Shown here: in pieces, positions 60,418-64,000 of the stretch
Layout: each line of letters opens with the position of its first letter
Numbering within the stretch: the first letter of the stretch is position 1
Source of the DNA: Curtobacterium flaccumfaciens UCD-AKU
Lineage (GTDB): Bacteria; Actinomycetota; Actinomycetes; Actinomycetales; Microbacteriaceae
Length of the DNA stretch: 64,000 bases
NCBI RefSeq assembly: GCF_000349565.1
Contig: NZ_APJN01000018.1
Span: 1 to 64,000, forward strand
Reading direction: 5' to 3'
Notes under the pieces: generated by a model
Told to the model about the DNA's origin: nothing
Database searches by the model: none
Seen by the model: only the letters and a program-made list of their open reading frames with translations
Made by a program: the position numbers and the translations under genes

Positions 60418-61322
60418 CCCTCGACGGTACCGTCCGCCGAGCGTCGGGCCCGGGTCTGCTCCGCCCGCTCCGCGAGCGCAGCGTCCGCCGGGTAGCCCAC
60501 CTCGGTCAGGGTCAGTCCCTTCGCGGGCGCCGTCTTGAACGCGCTGGTGCGTTCCTCGGCGACGCGCAGTTCCTCGAGGCGGTCCGGGCCGAAGCGGCCC
60601 TCGCCGACGGCGATGGTCGCGCCGACCATGGCCCGCACCATCGAGTGGCAGAAGGCGTCGGCCTGGAGGCGCGCCACCAGCACGCCGTCCGGCTCGCGGT
60701 CCCAGCGGAACTGCTGCAACGTCCGGATGGTGGTCGCCCCCTCGCGCGGCTTGCAGAACGTCGCGAAGTCGTGCAGCCCGAGCAGCGTCAGCGCACCGCG
60801 CTCCATCGCTGCCGGGTCGAGCCGCGCCGCGTGCCAGAGCGTGTGCCCCCGCCGACGTGGATCGCGCGGGGCGTCGGCGTCCGCGATCCGGTACTCGTAC
60901 CGGCGCCAGAGTGGCGAGAACCGGGCGTCGAACCCGGCGGGCGCCACCGAGGCCCCGGTGACGACGACGTCCCCCTCGGGTGCCGCGATGCCGTTCACCC
61001 GCTTGCGCAACCCGTCGAGGGGTGAGCGGCCCGACCCACGCTTCCCGGTGAGTGCTGCCCACTGCCCTGCCGACAGGTCCAGGTGCGCGACCTGCCCGGT
61101 GGCGTGCACGCCGGCGTCGGTGCGTCCGGCGACGGTGAGCAGCGGCGGTTCGCCCCAGCGGGTGAAGACGGTGGCGAGGGCGGCTTCGAGGGCACCCTGC
61201 ACGGTCCGGAGCCCGGGCTGCCGTGCCCACCCGGAGAACGCGGCCCCGTCGTAGGCGATGTCGAGCCGCAGCCGCACGTCGGCGGTGCTGTCGGAATCCT
61301 GCAACCCGGCCGTCTCGTCCAC
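60414..61322 (-). CDS. truA: tRNA pseudouridine(38-40) synthase TruA
   Basis: 302 residues from GTG 61322, 6 nt after TACGGT (leaderless). IAYDGAAFSGWARQPGLRTVQG (about 22-43), catalytic Asp in AGRTDAGVHATGQVAH (about 65-80), WRRYEYRI and CHSMVRAMVGATIAVGEG. Follows rpoA-rplQ as usual, with a FUSC gene between. Confidence 0.96.
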   Translation of the reverse strand: MDETAGLQDSDSTADVRLRLDIAYDGAAFSGWARQPGLRTVQGALEAALATVFTRWGEPPLLTVAGRTDAGVHATGQVAHLDLSAGQWAALTGKRGSGRSPLDGLRKRVNGIAAPEGDVVVTGASVAPAGFDARFSPLWRRYEYRIADADAPRDPRRRGHTLWHAARLDPAAMERGALTLLGLHDFATFCKPREGATTIRTLQQFRWDREPDGVLVARLQADAFCHSMVRAMVGATIAVGEGRFGPDRLEELRVAEERTSAFKTAPAKGLTLTEVGYPADAALAERAEQTRARRSADGTVEG

Positions 61323-61328
61323 GTGACC

Positions 61329-61334
61329 ACCGTA
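61329..61334 (-). promoter_or_regulatory. -10 box of leaderless truA promoter
   Basis: TACGGT (minus strand), 6 nt before GTG 61322, the same hexamer and spacing as at 4941. Confidence 0.5.
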
Positions 61335-61398
61335 GCGGGGGTGGTCCGTGCCTCCCGGCAGGTGCCCCGTCCACCGGGTCGTGGCTGCCTGCACCCGT

Positions 61399-62517
61399 TC
61401 AGCCGCGCGGCCGACCGAACGCTGACGGGCCCGTGCGGGTGTCGAGGTCGTCGGTGGCGCGTCGCTCGGACTCGACGATCCCACGCAGGGCGACGAGCGC
61501 GGCCGACGTGACGGCGACGTGGGAGGGGTTCTCGCGCGAGGCGTCGAGCGCTTGCTCGAGGTCGGCGATCGCCGCCTCGGCCTGGTCCTCCGGGGAGTCG
61601 CCGCGGATCGTGCTGGCGATCTTCCGGACCGCCTCGGCGATGGGCGTGGCGAAGGCGGGGTCCGGCCGCCCGACGCCCTCGGACACCGGGCCGGAACGTG
61701 CCACGAGCTCGGTGAGGTCCGTCGTGTACCAGGCGACCCGTTCCAGCGCGCGGAAGCGTCCACCGTCCTTCTGGAGCCGCGCGCGGGATCCGCGCAGGGC
61801 ACCGCGGGGGTTGAGCCGTCGGCTCTCGTGCGCGATCGCCACGCGCGATCGCACGTCGGCGATGGCGCGGTCCAGGCGGTCCTGCTGGTGGTCCCACGCC
61901 TTCTCGTCGCGCTTGCCCTCCTCGAGCACGGCAGCCAGGCCGTCGAGGTGGTCGGCGAGCACGCCGTTCACCGCGTCGATGCGGTGTTCGGCGTCCCAGA
62001 AGTGCAGCGGCGGGAACACCAGGAAGTTGACGAGCAGCCCGACGACCACGCCCACGGCCATCTGCACCAGGTACCCGAGCGAGTAGCCCTCGGCGTGCGC
62101 GCCGCCGACGAGCAGCACGAAGAGCGCCGCGGTGGACACCCACGAGCTGCCCTCGCCCAGCACGCGGAACCCACCGACGAGCACACCGACGCCGACCGCC
62201 AGGGCGATCGCCAGGAAACCGGGGTCCCCGACCCACATCGTGAACCCGGCGATCAGGATGCCGAGCGCGATCCCGACCAGGGTCTGCACGCCGCTCCGGA
62301 TGCCCGCGAACACCGTGGTCTGCATCGCGACGACGGCACCGAGCGGTGCGTAGTAGGGGTACTCGGCCGCGACGCCCGGCATGTGCTGCGCCACGAACCA
62401 GGCGATCACCGCGGCGGCAGCGGCCTTGCCTGCGTGCAGCAGGCGCGGTTGCGTGCCCGAGGTCCGGCTCCACCGCCAGACCCGTGTCCCCAGACCCGCT
62501 ACGTGCTGGAACGCCAT
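61399..62517 (-). CDS. FUSC/aromatic acid exporter family membrane protein
   Basis: 372 residues from ATG 62517 with GGAGGGAAG at 3-4 nt. Six hydrophobic segments in the first 175 residues (AGKAAAAAVIAWFVAQHM ... MAVGVVVGLLVNFLVFPPLHF) including ARSGVQT-like GIRSGVQTLVGIALGI, the FUSC/ArAE motif; the rest is a cytoplasmic helical domain. Possible efflux of aromatic or anionic compounds; substrate unknown. Inserted between rplQ and truA, behind the rplQ terminator. Confidence 0.85.
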   Translation of the reverse strand: MAFQHVAGLGTRVWRWSRTSGTQPRLLHAGKAAAAAVIAWFVAQHMPGVAAEYPYYAPLGAVVAMQTTVFAGIRSGVQTLVGIALGILIAGFTMWVGDPGFLAIALAVGVGVLVGGFRVLGEGSSWVSTAALFVLLVGGAHAEGYSLGYLVQMAVGVVVGLLVNFLVFPPLHFWDAEHRIDAVNGVLADHLDGLAAVLEEGKRDEKAWDHQQDRLDRAIADVRSRVAIAHESRRLNPRGALRGSRARLQKDGGRFRALERVAWYTTDLTELVARSGPVSEGVGRPDPAFATPIAEAVRKIASTIRGDSPEDQAEAAIADLEQALDASRENPSHVAVTSAALVALRGIVESERRATDDLDTRTGPSAFGRPRG

Positions 62518-62585
62518 GACTTCCCTCCGTCGCACCCGGCCGGTGACGTTACGCCGAGCCGTCGGTGAGCGCGACCAGCCTCGGG

Positions 62586-62629
62586 CACGACGAAGCCCCC
62601 GCGACCTGGGTCGCGGGGGCTTCGTCGTG
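62586..62629 (-). terminator. Perfect 20-bp hairpin terminator of rpoA-rplQ
   Basis: CACGACGAAGCCCCCGCGAC (62586-62605) pairs exactly with 62610-62629 around CTGG, 30 nt past the rplQ stop. Confidence 0.92.
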
Positions 62630-62658
62630 GTGGTGCAGCGCGCCAGGGGCGCACCGGA

Positions 62659-63225
62659 CTACTTGGTGTCGGCGTCGTCCGACTTCTCGGCGGCGTCGGC
62701 CTCGACCTCGGCAGCTGCCTCGGTCTCGGACTCGGTCTCGACCGGGGCGGACGCCTCGGTGGTCTCGGTCTCCTCGACCGGGGCCTCCTCGGTGGTCTCG
62801 TCGGCGGCCGGGGCGGCAGCAGCGGCCGGAGCCGAGTTGCGCTTGACCGGAGCGGGCGTGCTCGAGACGGGCTCGAGGACGAGCTCGATCGACGCCAGCG
62901 GGGCGTTGTCGCCCTTGCGGAAGCCGAGCTTCGTGATGCGGGTGTAACCACCCTGGCGGTCCTCGACCTGGGGGGCGATCTCGGTGAACAGCGTGTGCAC
63001 GACGGACTTGTCGCGCAGGATGCTGATCACACGACGACGCGCGTGCAGGTCGCCGCGCTTCGCGAACGTGATGAGACGCTCCGCGACCGGACGGAGGCGC
63101 TTGGCCTTCGTCTCGGTGGTCGTGATGCGACCGTGCGTGAAGAGGGCGTTGGCGAGGTTGCTCAGGAGCAGGCGCTCGTGGGCGGGACCGCCACCGAGGC
63201 GGGGGCCCTTGGTGGGCTTCGGCAT
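62659..63225 (-). CDS. rplQ: 50S ribosomal protein L17 with acidic C-terminal extension
   Basis: 188 residues. L17 core in about 1-120 ([77 protein letters not shown]). The remaining 65 or so residues are Glu/Thr/Ala-rich and presumably disordered; extensions occur in actinobacterial L17. 63 nt after rpoA. Confidence 0.96.
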   Translation of the reverse strand: MPKPTKGPRLGGGPAHERLLLSNLANALFTHGRITTTETKAKRLRPVAERLITFAKRGDLHARRRVISILRDKSVVHTLFTEIAPQVEDRQGGYTRITKLGFRKGDNAPLASIELVLEPVSSTPAPVKRNSAPAAAAAPAADETTEEAPVEETETTEASAPVETESETEAAAEVEADAAEKSDDADTK

Positions 63226-63288
63226 GTCAGTTCTCCAGTGGTGAAAGTGGTGCGCGCGGTGTCAGCGCGCTTGCGCGTGAGCGCGAGG

Positions 63289-64000
63289 TCAGTTGTTGGA
63301 CTCGTCCTCGTCGTACCCGCTGTAGAAGTGGGCGCCGTCGAATCCGGGGACGGTGTCCTTGAGGGACAGGCCGAGCTCGGTGAGCTTGTCCTTGACCTCG
63401 TCCACCGACTTCTGACCGAAGTTGCGGATGTTCATGAGCTGCGTCTCCGACAGGGCGACGAGCTCGGACACCGTGTTGATGCCCTCCCGCTTCAGGCAGT
63501 TGTAGCTGCGGACCGACAGGTCGAGGTCCTCGATCGGGGTCTGCAGTTCGTTCGAGAGCACGGCGTCGACCGGCGCGGGGCCGATCTCGATGCCCTCGGC
63601 CGCCGTGTTGAGCTCGCGAGCGAGCCCGAACAGCTCGACCAGCGTGCGACCGGCCGACGCGATGGCGTCGCGCGGCGTGATGGCCGGCTTCGCTTCGACG
63701 TCGACGACCAGGCGGTCGAAGTCCGTGCGCTCACCGGCACGCGTCGCCTCGACGCGGTAGGTGACCTTGAGGACGGGCGAGTAGATCGAGTCGATCGGGA
63801 TCTGACCGGCTTCGCTGAACTCGGAACGGTTCTGCGTCGCCGAGACGTAGCCACGGCCACGCTCGATCGTCAGCTCGAGCTCGAAGCGCGCGGTGTCGTT
63901 CAGGGTCGCGATGACGAGTTCCGGGTTGTGGATCTCGACGCCGGCCGGAGCGGAGATGTCCGCTGCGGTGACCTGACCGGCACCCTGCTTGCGCAGGTAC
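63289..64000 (-). CDS. rpoA: RNA polymerase alpha subunit (5' end outside window)
   Basis: The frame is open to the right edge; about 236 C-terminal codons are present. The end of the alpha-NTD ([21 protein letters not shown]) and the complete alpha-CTD ([47 protein letters not shown]) are visible, ending in an acidic tail (YDEDESNN). The alpha-CTD contacts UP elements and activators. rpoA-rplQ order is as expected. Confidence 0.96.
   Translation of the reverse strand, partial: YLRKQGAGQVTAADISAPAGVEIHNPELVIATLNDTARFELELTIERGRGYVSATQNRSEFSEAGQIPIDSIYSPVLKVTYRVEATRAGERTDFDRLVVDVEAKPAITPRDAIASAGRTLVELFGLARELNTAAEGIEIGPAPVDAVLSNELQTPIEDLDLSVRSYNCLKREGINTVSELVALSETQLMNIRNFGQKSVDEVKDKLTELGLSLKDTVPGFDGAHFYSGYDEDESNN

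Overview
The window is a high-GC actinobacterial chromosome segment. Gene content and order (rpoA-rplQ-truA, rplM-rpsI-glmM, glmS-acpS-alr-tsaEBD, guaB/guaB3/guaA, groES with CIRCE), frequent GTG starts, many 4-nt start/stop overlaps and many start codons 6-7 nt downstream of a TANNNT box suggest Microbacteriaceae, possibly a Curtobacterium-like organism. That placement is inference from gene content; no rRNA, tRNA, IS element, prophage or CRISPR array was seen.

Layout. 1-4928 (+): five translationally coupled genes led by the 3' part of a type VII secretion (WXG/LXG-like) effector-type protein, then four proteins I cannot assign. 4953-8046 (+): a compact NMN/NAD salvage operon (PRPP synthetase-like, NAMPT, and a Nudix-winged-helix protein resembling NrtR with a decayed Nudix box). 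8065-8700: a PNPOx-family flavoprotein. 8731-13990 (-): a three-gene hydroxamate siderophore operon (decarboxylase, lysine N-hydroxylase, acyltransferase fused to NIS synthetase) behind a strong DtxR/IdeR iron box. 14086-21653: Tat-exported phosphoesterase with a LamG-like C-terminus, PcrA helicase, GDPD, DUF817 and Bax-inhibitor-1 membrane proteins. 21998-30687: guaA with DUF3817, SURF1, a KhtTU-like K+/H+ antiporter pair, glpD, guaB3. 31337-40507: a split branched-chain-type ABC importer (livHMGF on -, binding protein on +, with GlnR-box-like arrays upstream of each), guaB, a nuclease-fold AbiEi-like gene and a VOC protein. 40662-44324: rarD, groES under double CIRCE, a THUMP-like methyltransferase, a repeat-rich DUF4190-type protein. 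44411-52132 (-): glmS-acpS-alr-alr-tsaE-GNAT-tsaB-rimI-tsaD, almost wholly overlap-coupled, combining amino-sugar and D-amino-acid supply, fatty-acid carrier activation and t6A tRNA modification. 52203-64000: gpx, coaA, glmM, rpsI, rplM, a cell-wall-anchored NucH/ExeM nuclease, MBL hydrolase, truA, FUSC transporter, rplQ and the 3' part of rpoA.

The most unusual structure is intergenic. At least four elements of one family (27459-27568, 31035-31172, 37199-37289, 38307-38409) are nested two- or three-tier palindromes whose arms are variants of one GAGACGCC-type motif. Two further elements with unrelated sequence (21779-21893, 53752-53821) share the same nested design. They sit at gene 3' ends, three of the six between converging genes. 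Two family members flank, in the same orientation, the gene for a predicted PD-(D/E)XK-type protein (37380-38285). These elements, the unassigned T7SS-linked cassette and the pervasive leaderless-promoter pattern are the best leads.
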